64,000 bases of DNA. Origin: Macrostomum hystrix. Lineage: Eukaryota; Platyhelminthes; Macrostomidae. The position numbers and the translations under genes were made by a program. Position 1 is the first letter of the stretch, and each line of letters begins with the position of its first letter. The notes under the pieces were generated by a model. That model was not told where the DNA came from. It did no database searches and saw only the letters and a list, made by a program, of their open reading frames with translations. Location of the stretch: positions 6,714,501 to 6,778,500 of the forward strand of contig CATNEN010000034.1 of assembly GCA_950097015.1 (NCBI GenBank), in the 5' to 3' direction. Positions 12,750-23,400 of this stretch are shown here, piece by piece.

Positions 12750-15700
12750 GTGAGTGCCTCAATGACAAATTTTACACCTATTATCGTGCTCAATAATGAT
12801 TGAGAAGTCGCAATCGACACTGCATCCGAATTCAACTGCATGGGATTTCGTGAATGATTTTGGCACCGATTTGGGCCTTGACGACTCACAAACCCCCCAG
12901 GCGCGAATGTTGAGCCTTCGATTCTTAGAAATTCTGCAATTTCACACTTTAAATTGAAGCTCTAAGCTTCAGGGGAATGATTTTAGTAGCCAAATTCACC
13001 TGCCAATCTTTCACAATATCCATTGTTGTCTGAACACAAAGGCGTGACAATCAATGCTTATTGCTTTCCTAACCACCCGCTGGTTAAAATCGCCCCAGAT
13101 TCGAATCCGAGACAATATCCTTGAATGATTTTGTATCGAAAATGTCCTTTATTTAAAAAATTTAGGCAACATTGCAATGTACATAGGCATATTATGGTTT
13201 GAATATATGGCTAATTTCAATTGGGACAAATACAGATCTGCAGTTTCATGGAAAATTACGCAATTCAAATTGATCATTTCGCACTCTAAAGAATAATTAG
13301 CCACACTTTAATTATCTACTGCTCTACAGGCCAATTAGACCAATTTGCAACCGTTTAAATTGTAGTGGAAATTTAAATAGGCAATTCAGCATGATAGGTG
13401 ATAAATTATCTATTGCTGTCAGACACTTATTGAATTTGCTGAAAAAAAAGTTGAATAAGTAATTAAGAACAATATTTTAAATTGAGATCCTTAAATTACC
13501 CCCCACCCCGTCATCCTAATCCCCAATCCGCAGGCATCGAAGCTGCAGTTGGCGGTTTCCCAGCCTGATGCGGCGGCGGCTGCCTGTTTGGACGAACTGC
13601 GACACAGTCGGCCCAGACGATTCTACGAGATCTGCCGAGTCCATCTGGCCTTCGTGACAGACGTGCCAGCAGACTTTCTGCAGGATGTCATCGACTCTTG
13701 CCAGCAGCAGCAGCAGCAGCAGCAGTCCTGCACGGCCAGAAGAACGCCATCAGCAGCTGGCAACCTTCTAGAACGAGTTTGTCGTTCAGTCAGACAGCAC
13801 ACAGCTGGTGAGTATAGCTGGCGTCATAAAATCTATACTTGATATAAAAATTAGCTGTTTACGATTTGGATAAAAAGTGCAATGCAAAAATCGCGCAGAC
13901 AGCCAACATTTATAAGTTCCTATTTATTTTTTTTCGTTTCTATATAGAGCAGTGAGCTTAGTCACCAGTTGAAGTGTTTTAATGCTTGCTGTGTTATCTA
14001 GGCAGTTTATCAAAGCGCCCCAAAGAAGCTCACACAGTCTTTGTCTGTCTCAAGGACCCCTGAATAGAAGCATCTATAGAAGCTATTTATAGAAGTCCTT
14101 GGTCTGTCTATGCCTTTCCAGGCCTGCATCAACCAAGGCCATAGGGGAAATGTCTGGCCGTTTTTCAACTGGGAAAACCCATTTGACAGATATAAATCTG
14201 GCCATTGTAATATACTGCACAGAGCAAACTGCTTCATCAGATTCCTCCCTAGTTAGGGTTCACTATTCTTCCCACAAAAAATCCCAGGTGTTTTTCTTGT
14301 AGATCCTCTAGCTATTATTCCCTAAACTGAACGAACCAGTTGAAATTTGGGGATAATGAAACTTAGCTTTCCGGTTTACAGAAGCAAAGAAACAGAATTT
14401 TCGGGGAAAAAAACCTTTAATTCTGATCCCCTATATATATGGCAGTACATATGTAGGGGGGTCGGTGGCAGAGCGGGTTGACGCGTTTGCCTCTTGCGCC
14501 AGGGTACCTGAGCTCGATTCCGCGACGAGGCCACATATATTTGGGGCGAAGCCGCGGAGAGAAGGCTTGGGGGCTTGTCGTGCAATTTACGCTCTCGAGA
14601 TCCAACCTTAAAGGCACAGTGAGAGTGTACACTGCTAGACGATGAGAAAGTCAGGGCAGATGTACACACCTGTGTGTGTGTGTGCTCAGGAGTCAGCGAA
14701 ACGGGCAGAATTGCCTCCTCGCTGGCTGCGGGTCTAGCGTCACCAAAACTGATGTGCCACTTGCCCGCAGCCCTCCTGCAATTATTATTATATGGCTATG
14801 CATGGGAACCCTAGTTGCTATATAAGCTTGTACTGAATAATATTGAATCGTGTTCAGATGACTGCCAAATATCTTTAGACAAATGACAAGCTGTAATAGT
14901 TTAACATCCTAGCTAATCTGGCAGTTGTCAACTCTCGTCATGCCTCAGTCGGTCCAATAAAATAAATATTGCGTCAGTCTATAGACTATAGAAATGCCTG
15001 GTTTCCAAGCCCTTAGCGTAGATTGTATCGATGATAGAGCGATCTATCCCATTGTTAATTCCCATTGTTAGGCATATGCATGTATTTGGCACTGTCGTCC
15101 CATTCAAATAGTGCTAAATAGAGCTCATATTTCTCGTATTGATTTTTCTTGGCGCATCGCCAATAGCCGGGCAATAAAAGACCCACTTCAAAGTAAGAAG
15201 AAGTGGACAGAAATTAAAAGTAGAAGCAAGGGAAATTATTTCGGCTCCAAATTCTGGACAAAATTCTGGATTTCCGCGAGAGGTTGATCTCGAAGAACTG
15301 AATGAAAGTGGGATATTTAGTCTCAAGCTCATTGTGATAAAATCAACTGGGAAGACCATTTTATGGGCAGGTGTGCCTTGGCCATATTGTATCGCTCCTG
15401 GGAAATATATGACTCCACTACAGAAATACATAAAAGCGAGATTTTATTATTTATAAGCTTTCCTGTCTTCCACGTTTCCCACTTTGGAGGGAAATATCGA
15501 GGGTCTTTGTTCCCGGCATCTAACATTAGAATGCTAGCTAGTAAGAAGAAGGTGGGGTCTTTGTTATGCCTCTCCCATCGTCTACTATTGCGACATAGGA
15601 GCAACAAGTTATTCGGTGAGACTTCCATTAAGGAAGAACTGGCCCAGGCGTTGCTTCAGTGCCGCTGGCACATCGAACTGGTCATTTCTGGGGATTTTCT

Positions 15701-18700
15701 GGTCTGTCGAGTTTCTTCCCTAAAAACTTTCTCCCCATCATCTATCTATACAGAAGTCTTTGTGCGGCTCTTTGTTCCGCAACACTTTCCCACAGTGTCG
15801 CTCTCTTGTCCAGCTAGCTCTTCTACTATCTAATTATCAATCAAGATCAGGCCCTCCCAAATTCACATCGCCCCCCGCTTCCCTAACCAGACAGAGTCCT
15901 AGTCCAGAGTCCGAGAGATTTGGTCAAAGATAACAACACAATGAAATGGAGTCAAGGGCCATCTGTTAACCTGTTGTCACCTTGGGGCGCGCATCACTGA
16001 GTTTGATAGCTATATAGGCCTATTCCAAACTTTTAAGTTTTCCTAACCTGTTGATCCGTAAAATCCTAATATAAAATCCTATCTATATCTATAAATGTAT
16101 TCATTTAAAGTTGAATGGCTTTAATTTATGAGTTTGACAACTCTCAACAACCCATTGTGTCGTCCATTTGTTTATAGCTTTAACATGGTTGCCCAATCTA
16201 TTAAGAAGAGAACAATTTTATTGGTTGTTCAAAGTGTTTGTAAATTTGTTATTTAAATTTATAACCCTTAGGGAGCTTTTAGCCCAGCTTCGGACTACTG
16301 ACCAGAGAGGTCGCGAGTTCGATTCGCAGCTCCCCTAGGGTAGAAATTTGGAATACAGAGCCTTTAAAAACGACGCGCAATTTTCCTCCCCCGACAGCGA
16401 CAGACGCCGTGGCCGCCGCCGCTGCCGCTTCTGCAATCGCCGCCGATGAAGAATCACTCAGCGACGACATCTTGGCTGGAGTTGAACGCCTGATTCGCCT
16501 GCTGGAGAGTCGCCTGGATGCCGAGGGCATCTTCCGCAAGTCTGGCCAGATCGGCAGGCAGCGTCAACTTCGCCGTCGACTGTTCACCGAAGAGCCGGCC
16601 GACAGTCAGGCCGCCAGCTGGCTGCCGGAGCTGGCTGCCGAGGCTGTGGTATCTGAACTGCGCTGTTGTGTACACGACATCGCCGGCGTGCTGAAGGCCT
16701 GCCTGGCCGACCTGCGCCAGCCGCTGCTGACTGACCGTCTGGGGCCGTATTTTCTGCAGGTAGCCGGTGAGTTCACTGTTTAATTGCGCAATAGGTTTTT
16801 ATTTGAGTTTGGCGAACAGTTTTGATTTTAGAATGACACTTCTGAGAGGTGTCCACTCTGTGACATCACTTTAAAGTTTTTGTCACTGTTTCCTTTGGAT
16901 GACTAACATTAAACTAAAGCTTCTTTGGACTACTAGTAGGGCTAGACGGATGCTGTATTTCAAGTGGTGGCTGTTTGTGCCACCAATTGTTGCGCAATTA
17001 TAAGGGCCAAGCTTTTCCCCACCCTTAAGATGTTAAATTTGTCGTGAGACGGCATGTACCCCGCGGGCTAACATCTTTAGTATCTTTTTCTACCGTCAAG
17101 ACAAGACTGAATCTCTGGTCTTTGTTATTTTTCCTTTATCTGTCAATTAATTAGTATTTTTTCTTCACAAAACCAGCTCAACTTTACGAATAACAGTTTT
17201 TATTAAGCCTAGATCAATTGTGCATCTAAAAAATCAATTAAAAGACCGAGCTGTCAATCACGCTCTCTGTCCTATTTTGTCATATATTTTTAATTAGTTT
17301 TTGTTCCCGAGAAACAATTTTTATCCTAGCAACAATTCGTGATGTCGATCGCAGACTCATCAATTTCATTTTTATTGAACGAAAAGTGTTTGCATCGTGG
17401 ACTGGCTAAGTAGGTTTAGAGATAAAAATATATAAAAAATATCTCTCTATATAAAAAATCGAATTGCTTCGCTTAACATATCTCGTAACAATCCGCTCCC
17501 CAATTCTCAGGTTTAAATTCTCATCGCTTGGATGAGAACGGCAACCCGTTGGACGAAGCGTCCAGTTTAGCAGCGGCCCGCCAGCTGCGCGGCTTTCGAA
17601 TCCTGGTGCAGCTGCTGCCGATAAACAATCGCCGGATGCTGCGCAGCCTTCTGCAGCTGCTTTGCCAGGTGGCCAGCCTGCCGCGCACGCTTATGACGCC
17701 AGAGAACCTCGGCACAGTGTTCGGCCCCCTACTGCTGTGTCCTCGCCAGGTGAGGCCGAGTTAGAATCCTAGTGTCTACTTATAGAATCCAGTGTCTATT
17801 TTTAGAAGCCGGTGTCTATTTATAGAATCGGGTGTCTATTTTTAGAATCCTGTGTCTATTTTTAGAATGCACTGTCTGTTATCTGTTTATTAACTCGAAT
17901 CTCTTTTTTAGAGTATTATCTCCAGTAGGAAGTTCTGGAGATTCTGTGGGGCCCAGTACATTCACATAGGCCCTATGTTTTACATTGTAGCCTAGTAGGG
18001 ATCTTAGTCTAGTTTAATCGGGGGTTCGATTCCCGATTCCACAGGAACAAATTATATCAATAAGCAAGACACTTAACTCGGCCATCGCTTCATTTTACCC
18101 AGCTTTTTGAAGGGTACCCATTGGGCGCCAGCTATACATCTAGTACAGTTAGAGAAAATGTAGTCAATAAAATAGCAGTCGCCCTACGCCATAAGTTCAG
18201 CAAGCAATCGAATATAATAGCTATTGAAAATCGTGTTTTTCTTTAGATGCAGAGCACGGACAACTACACTCAAGTGATTGGCCTTTGCAACGAAGCAGTC
18301 ACCTATATGATTCGCAATGCCGATGAGGTGTTTAAGGTAAAAAATTAAATTCCTCTTTTTTCCGATACATTCTACTTAGAACAAAAATTCAGTAGTGTCA
18401 TGAGAAATTGATCTAATCAATCGCAGATTCCGGAGCACCTGATAATTGACGCTATGCGAGGCCTGGCACAGGACAGAAGTCGCTGCTGCAGCCGCAGCGT
18501 CCAGAACAGCACCGCCACCGCCGACGCTCAACGCAGCCTGGAAGCGATTGACTCCGCTGCCGACACCGACGCTGACATTGTCGAGGAGGAAGACGAAGCT
18601 GTCGATGTGTGCGTCGCTTTTGTCGACCGGACAGCGGCCAGCCAGTTGAACGGCCGCGAGTACACGCAGCTGCAGGTGGCTCAGCTGTACGCTGCTGTGC

Positions 18701-18855
18701 AGGCAATGCCGGACTGTTCCCGCAAGGCCGCCCTGGTTAGAAAGTTCAGCGCCGCTGCCAACGTCGCCGACGCAACGGAAGGTCCTGCTGGCAATGTCGG
18801 CGCTTCATCGTCTACAGAGCAGCGTCATCGAAGGAGGCGCCTCTGCGTGCACTGA
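12300..18855 (+). CDS. ARHGAP19: ARHGAP19-like Rho GTPase-activating protein (whole gene, 6 coding exons)
   Basis: Predicted to speed GTP hydrolysis by a Rho-family GTPase in the cytosol. Coding exons: 12300-12749, 13534-13807, 16398-16766, 17511-17749, 18247-18336, 18427-18855. All junctions are GT/AG and the phases agree (0,1,1,0,0), giving 616 aa. Residues 1-150 are low complexity (QQQQHQHQ). Residues about 165-200 contain PRRFYEICRVHL and VPADFLQDVI, which resemble the N-terminal helix region of ARHGAP19. The RhoGAP fold covers about 262-480: GIFRKSG with the arginine finger at about Arg288, then QPLLTDRLGPYFLQVAG, and MTPENLGTVFGPLLL. The C-terminal 130 residues are acidic, then Ser/Ala-rich. 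Human ARHGAP19 is about 494 aa; the excess is low-complexity tails. The assignment rests on domain layout and remembered family similarity; ARHGAP11-type proteins are the alternative. Confidence 0.85.
13534..13807 (+). CDS. ARHGAP19: ARHGAP19-like, coding exon 2
   Basis: The acceptor is ATCCGCAG and the donor CTG|GTGAGT (phase 1). The exon encodes the segment with FYEICRVHLAFVTDVPADFL and then a seven-Gln run encoded almost wholly by CAG, a likely length-polymorphic microsatellite. Confidence 0.82.
14436..14796 (+). mobile_element. tRNA-derived SINE, family A, copy 1
   Basis: The head GTGGCAGAGCGGGTTGACGC and GAGCTCGATTCC are tRNA A-box and B-box like. The body continues to an (ATT)n tail at about 14780-14791. 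TATATGGC occurs at 14436 and 14789 and may be the target duplication. It lies in intron 2 of the ARHGAP19-like gene. A second copy is at 22590-22945. Confidence 0.8.
16265..16345 (+). mobile_element. tRNA-like sequence, probable SINE head
   Basis: GGGAGCT and AGCTCCC could pair as a 7-bp acceptor stem, and GCGAGTTCGATTCGC forms a T-arm with a B-box core. The D and anticodon arms do not fold well, so it is a tRNA-derived repeat or pseudogene rather than a working tRNA. It lies 50 bp before exon 3 of the ARHGAP19-like gene. Confidence 0.5.
16398..16766 (+). CDS. ARHGAP19: ARHGAP19-like, coding exon 3 (RhoGAP domain, N-terminal half)
   Basis: The acceptor follows CCCCCGACAG; a second CAG six bases downstream would keep the frame and drop two residues. 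The exon encodes the arginine-finger motif GIFRKSG and the QPLLTDRL helix. The donor is GCCG|GTGAGT (phase 1). Confidence 0.88.
17511..17749 (+). CDS. ARHGAP19: ARHGAP19-like, coding exon 4 (RhoGAP domain, C-terminal half)
   Basis: The acceptor is CAATTCTCAG and the donor CGCCAG|GTGAGG (phase 0). It encodes LPINNRRMLRSLLQLLCQVA and MTPENLGTVFGPLLL, the conserved asparagine-containing end of a RhoGAP fold. Confidence 0.9.
17762..17875. repeat. About 20-bp intronic tandem array
   Basis: Five to six degenerate copies of TTTTTAGAATCCTGTGTCTA, directly after the donor of exon 4. Confidence 0.85.
17985..18145 (+). mobile_element. SINE with tRNA head and Nin-DC-type block
   Basis: A tRNA-like T-arm (CGGGGGTTCGATTCCCG) is followed by AAGACACTTAACTC and TTTTACCCAGC...GGGTACCC. 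This order is shared with the better-preserved copy at 54991-55343. It is truncated at the 3' side and lies in intron 4 of the ARHGAP19-like gene. Confidence 0.6.
18247..18336 (+). CDS. ARHGAP19: ARHGAP19-like, coding exon 5
   Basis: A 90-nt exon between CTTTAG and GTAAAA, phase 0 on both sides. It encodes the last RhoGAP helix (NEAVTYMIRNADEVFK), equivalent in position to the final helix of ARHGAP19. Confidence 0.82.
18427..18855 (+). CDS. ARHGAP19: ARHGAP19-like, coding exon 6 and stop
   Basis: The acceptor is AATCGCAG. It encodes IPEHLIIDAMRG, then an acidic stretch (IVEEEDEAVDV) and a Ser/Ala-rich basic tail ending RRRRLCVH before TGA. No domain is seen after the first 15 residues. Confidence 0.82.
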   Translation: MPEHLIIDAMRGLAQDRSRCCSRSVQNSTATADAQRSLEAIDSAADTDADIVEEEDEAVDVCVAFVDRTAASQLNGREYTQLQVAQLYAAVQAMPDCSRKAALVRKFSAAANVADATEGPAGNVGASSSTEQRHRRRRLCVH

Positions 18856-18954
18856 GCAGCCGGCTTGTGTACATTGTTTTCCATAGCAACCAATTATTTT
18901 GCATTAGATTTTGCACAGAAAAACTGGTGATGTTTGCGTATGAAATTTTATGGC

Positions 18955-18960
18955 ATTAAA
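18955..18960 (+). promoter_or_regulatory. Candidate polyadenylation signal ATTAAA
   Basis: ATTAAA lies 100 bp after the ARHGAP19-like stop codon, in AT-rich DNA. It is the commonest variant of AATAAA; no cDNA end is available to confirm it. Confidence 0.35.
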
Positions 18961-19404
18961 AGTACATAATAGTCTAGCTTGATTTCCGGTCAGTGAAAAG
19001 TGCACACAGCGCCATGTACTCTAATTTCATTGCTTATCTAATCTAATCTGATAGATAAAATTTGCGCGAGAAGCTTTTATTGTCACATTGTACTCTAAAT
19101 TTTGTTTGTAAAAAGCAGCTTTATATGCATCTGCGATACAGTACTGCCTGCTTTTAGTAGCATAGTAGTGTAGCGATTCCTTAATTTGCTTCATCTTCCG
19201 CACAACAATATTGCAATAAAGAGATTTGCCACAATGCAACGGTTATAACGTGCTTGCATTAGCGGATAAATATATATTTCTGCAACTACAAAACTAAAAA
19301 AAGTAACGTTTTGTAGATTTTTTTGTTTGTGGACTTGGCCTTTAAAAGTACATAATTATATGCTAAAGAAACAGGACATATAACGAAAGAGATTAGACAA
19401 ATAT
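18961..19404. other. Intergenic DNA after the ARHGAP19-like gene
   Basis: AT-rich with no gene, RNA or repeat unit recognised. Confidence 0.5.
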
Positions 19405-19938
19405 TCAGAGCGATAGCTTAGTTACCGAGAGAGACAGCTTAGATATCGAGATAGACAGCTTAGATAACGAGAGAGACAGCTTAGATACTGAGAGAGACAG
19501 CTTAGATACTGAGAGAGACAGCTTTGATACTGAGAGAGACAGCTTTGATACCGAGAGAGACAGCTTTGATAACAAGAGAGACAGCTTAGATAACAAGAGA
19601 GACAGCTTAGATGCTGAGAGACAGCTTAGATAACGAGAGAGACAGCTTAGATACTGAGAGAGACAGCTTAGATACTGAGAGAGACAGCTTAGATAACGAG
19701 AGAGACAGCTTAGATAACGAGAGAGACAGCTTAGATACTGAGAGAGACAGCTTAGATACTGAGAGAGACAGCTTAGATACTGAGAGAGACAGCTTTGATA
19801 CTGAGAGAGACAGCTTAGATACCGAGAGAGACAGCTTAGATACCGAGAGAGACAGCTTAGATACCGAGAGAGACAGCTTAGATACCGAGAGAGACAGCTT
19901 AGATACCGAGAGAGACAGCATTCGGAGCGAGAGAGAGG
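19405..19938. repeat. 21-bp tandem array
   Basis: About 25 copies of GAGAGAGACAGCTTAGATAC with one further base (A, C or T). It sits between the ARHGAP19-like and EVA-1-like genes. The 7-codon unit keeps frames open on both strands. Confidence 0.97.
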
Positions 19939-20226
19939 ACAGTTAAAGAAATAATATTGTGAGGGAGATAACTGTTAGCAGCTGTTAGCAACAGTTAGTA
20001 ACTGCTATCTAGCCAATCAGATGCTTAATCTGAGACTCGCCACAACCAACCAGCGATCGCCAGCAATCAAGCAGCCAATGATTTGCGGTCGTGAATCGCA
20101 CAGGCAAAATTTAGGCAGAAGGGGCAGAAATTATATTTGATGCTGCTGAATGACGAGCAGCTATGTAAGCCATCCGACCAAAGTATCTGCTGTGTACTAT
20201 AATCATTGGATCAACGCTTGTCAAGA

Positions 20227-20443
20227 ATGATTATAAGTCAGAACAATCGTCAGCGGAAATCGCACACTTCATGGTACAATCGGGCTTCGTTTATCAGGGC
20301 CTCGCACCGGCTGATCTTGCTGCTAACCGTGCTGTTTCCACTTCTGGCCAAGGCCGACTCGGCAATGGATAGCGACCTTAACGACAACACGGCGTCCTTA
20401 GCAACAATCTATCTGGACTTGGAGAAGCTTGGTTACTATAGAG
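20227..20443 (+). CDS. EVA-1-like, coding exon 1 (signal peptide)
   Basis: The ATG at 20227 follows an in-frame TAA at 20200. It encodes a 28-residue basic lead, then a hydrophobic core and an AKA-DS site that suits signal peptidase. The donor is AGAG|GTAAAT, phase 1. Confidence 0.7.
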
Positions 20444-23400
20444 GTAAATAGCCTTATTAGGAGCTAGTTACTGTATGTTCTTATGGAACTTAACAGTAGG
20501 ACCACCAAGCTATTTTTTTATTTTTTCCGAACGTTTTTCCACCATCGGGGGAATTCCCCCCTGACAATTATTTATGCTACACCTGAACAGAGCAACGCAA
20601 GAACGCGAAACTCAAGAACACGTCTCCAGTCTCCTAGTCCTACGTACCGTTGAGATCCAGTGTATTTCATACCCCTATACACGAATTAGCACTGCGCCTC
20701 AGTGCGGCCTCGCCTGGCCTTCAAACTTTATCAGCACGTCACCCGAATGTGCCCGCATCATCTCCGACTTCTGTGGTTACGCACCTTTATCTAGACGGAG
20801 CTGCTGGACCTTCAACAGGTATTAGTTAAGTTTAGGCCAACATCGAGGCTTGATCAGCGAAAGTAGAAAGCAGAAGACGCTCTGCTGACGGTGCTGACGA
20901 CGTCGGGGTGGTGACTGACAACCACAGGCGAATGTCCTGTGGTTGAGCTTCGTCCAATATTGAGGCTTGATCAGTGAAATGGGAGAAATTTGCATCAGGG
21001 TGTCCGTAGTCGGCTGGTGCCAGTTGTTGAAGGTCCAGCAGCTGCGTCTTGAGAATCGATAAAAATTTAGTTCTAACTGTAGTTCTACTGTTAAACCAAA
21101 TAAGGAATTATATTTTAGCAACAATATAAAATGCCCAAAATTGTTTGCTAATTTCTGCCAAGCCGGAACTAATCAATCATTCAATTGAGTAATCACACAA
21201 AAATTAAAACGTATATTACATCTCCAACTAAGCAAGAAAATTTTCTTACAATACGCTGTATATATTATTTTATTAATATAGTGCCAGCACCTGAAACTTT
21301 TATTATTCAAAGCGGAATGGTAAGTAAGTCACGATACAGACAAAGGTCACAACAAGTACTAAAACTTAGCGCCAATCCAAGATTTGCAACAAACAATCAA
21401 CTCCAGAAATCACTGGAGGGACAAGGGATTTACTGGCGCGGATGAAAATGTCATCTGCGATTGCGTCTGTACGCGACGAATCGTGACGGCATGTTGAAGC
21501 TGAATTTCGAAAATTGCACAAACACAGAGGATGAGAACTTGGCACTTGAGGAACTGCTGCGATAAAGACAGATTCGCATGGAGAGAGGATAGAAGACGCT
21601 GAGGAGAGAAGATAGAGGAGAGAGGATAGAGGAGAGAAGATAGAGGAGAGAAGAGAGGAGAGAGGATAGGAGATGCTGTGGAGAGAAGATAGAGGAGAGA
21701 AGATAGAGGAGAGAAGATAGAGGAGAGAAGATAGAGGAGAGAGGATAGAGGAGAGAAGATAGAGGAGAGAAGATAGAGGAGAGAGGATAGAGGAGAGAAG
21801 ATAGAGGAGAGAAGATAGAGGAGAGAAGATAGAGGAGAGAAGATAGAGGAGAGAAGATAGAGGAGAGAAGATAGAGGAGAGAAGATAGAGGAGAGAGGAT
21901 AGAGGAGAGAAGATAGAGGAGAGAAGATAGAGGAGAGAAGATAGAGGAGAGAAGAGAGGAGAGAGGATAGGAGATGCTGTGGAGAGAAGATAGAGGAGAG
22001 AAGATAGAGGAGAGAAGAGAGGAGAGAGGATAGGAGATGCTGTGGAGAGAAGATAGAGGAGAGAAGATAGAGGAGAGAAGATAGAGGAGAGAGTAGAGAG
22101 GAGAGAGGGGAGAGGAGAGAGTAGAGAGTAGAGAGGAGAGAGTAGAGAGGAGAGAGGGGAGAGGAGAGAGGAGAGAGTAGAGAGAAGAGAGGAGAGAGGA
22201 GAGAGGAGAGAGGAGAATTGAGAGAGGGGAGGGGAGGCAGGGAGGCAGAGGAATGAAGTGGAAGGGCATGAATTAATTTAACGGTGCCAACACACATCCC
22301 AGCATTGTCACGCTCCCAAATTCTAAGATGTTTGGACTTAAAGTTTAAAGCTTTCATCACCCCCTTGGTTGTCGGGTTAAAGTGTGTACCAAACAGCACA
22401 GCACTAGTTACTGGCAGTTTCTCGCCAAAAGATATTCGTCAAGATTTCGTCAATGTTGACACTCCCGACAAGAAATGTAAAGTTTGACAGTACAATATCA
22501 AGCCATCTAAAAGTTTAATAAAATTGATTTAGGTATTTAGGTCATATGTCATATTTGTAAGCCTGAAAAATTGGTCCCACCAATAGCTGGGGTAGAAATC
22601 TGGCGTGTGCCAGTCTCCCCAGTCCATGGACTGAACAGCTGTACGCAGCACATCATTTGGTGACACTAGACCCGCAGCCAGCGAGGAGGCAATTCTGCCC
22701 ATTTCGCTGACTCCTGACCACACGCTGACACAGTGTGTGTACATCTGCCCTGAATTTCTCGTCGTCAGGCAGAGTACACTCTCACTGTGCCTGTTAGGTT
22801 GGCCATCAAGGGCGTAAATTGCATAACAATTGTCCCAAGCCTTCTCTCCAAGGCTGCGCCCCAAATAAATGTGGCCTCGTCGCGGAATCGAGCTCAGGTA
22901 CCCTGGTGCGAGAGGCACACGCGTTTACCACTCTGCCATTCCACAGCTGCAGGGGTGTACATATGACCCCCCGCCACTGGGTGTACATATGACCCCCCGC
23001 CACTGGGTGTACATATGACCCCCCGCCACTGGGTGTACATATGACCCCCCGCCACTGGGTGTACATATGACCCCCGCCACTGGGTGTACATATGACCCCC
23101 CGCCACTGGGTGTACATATGACCCCCCGCCACTGGGTGTACATATGACCCCCCGCCACTGGGTGTACATATGACCCCCCGCCACGGGGTGTACGTATGAC
23201 CCCCACCACTGCGTGTACGTATGACCCCCCACCACTGGGTATACATATGACCCCCCACCACTGGGTATACATATGACCCCCCGCTACTGGGTGTACATAT
23301 GACCCCCCGCCACTGCGTGTACGTATGACCCCCCACCACTGGGTGTACATATGACCCCCGCTACTGGGTGTAGGTATGACCCCCCCACCACTGGGTGTAC

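Noticed and set aside
15363-15833. 156-codon open frame
   Set aside because: Lies in intron 2 of the ARHGAP19-like gene, has no domain and has intron-like composition.
16265-16345. Functional tRNA gene
   Set aside because: Acceptor stem and T-arm are plausible, but the D-arm and anticodon stem do not pair, as expected for a SINE head.
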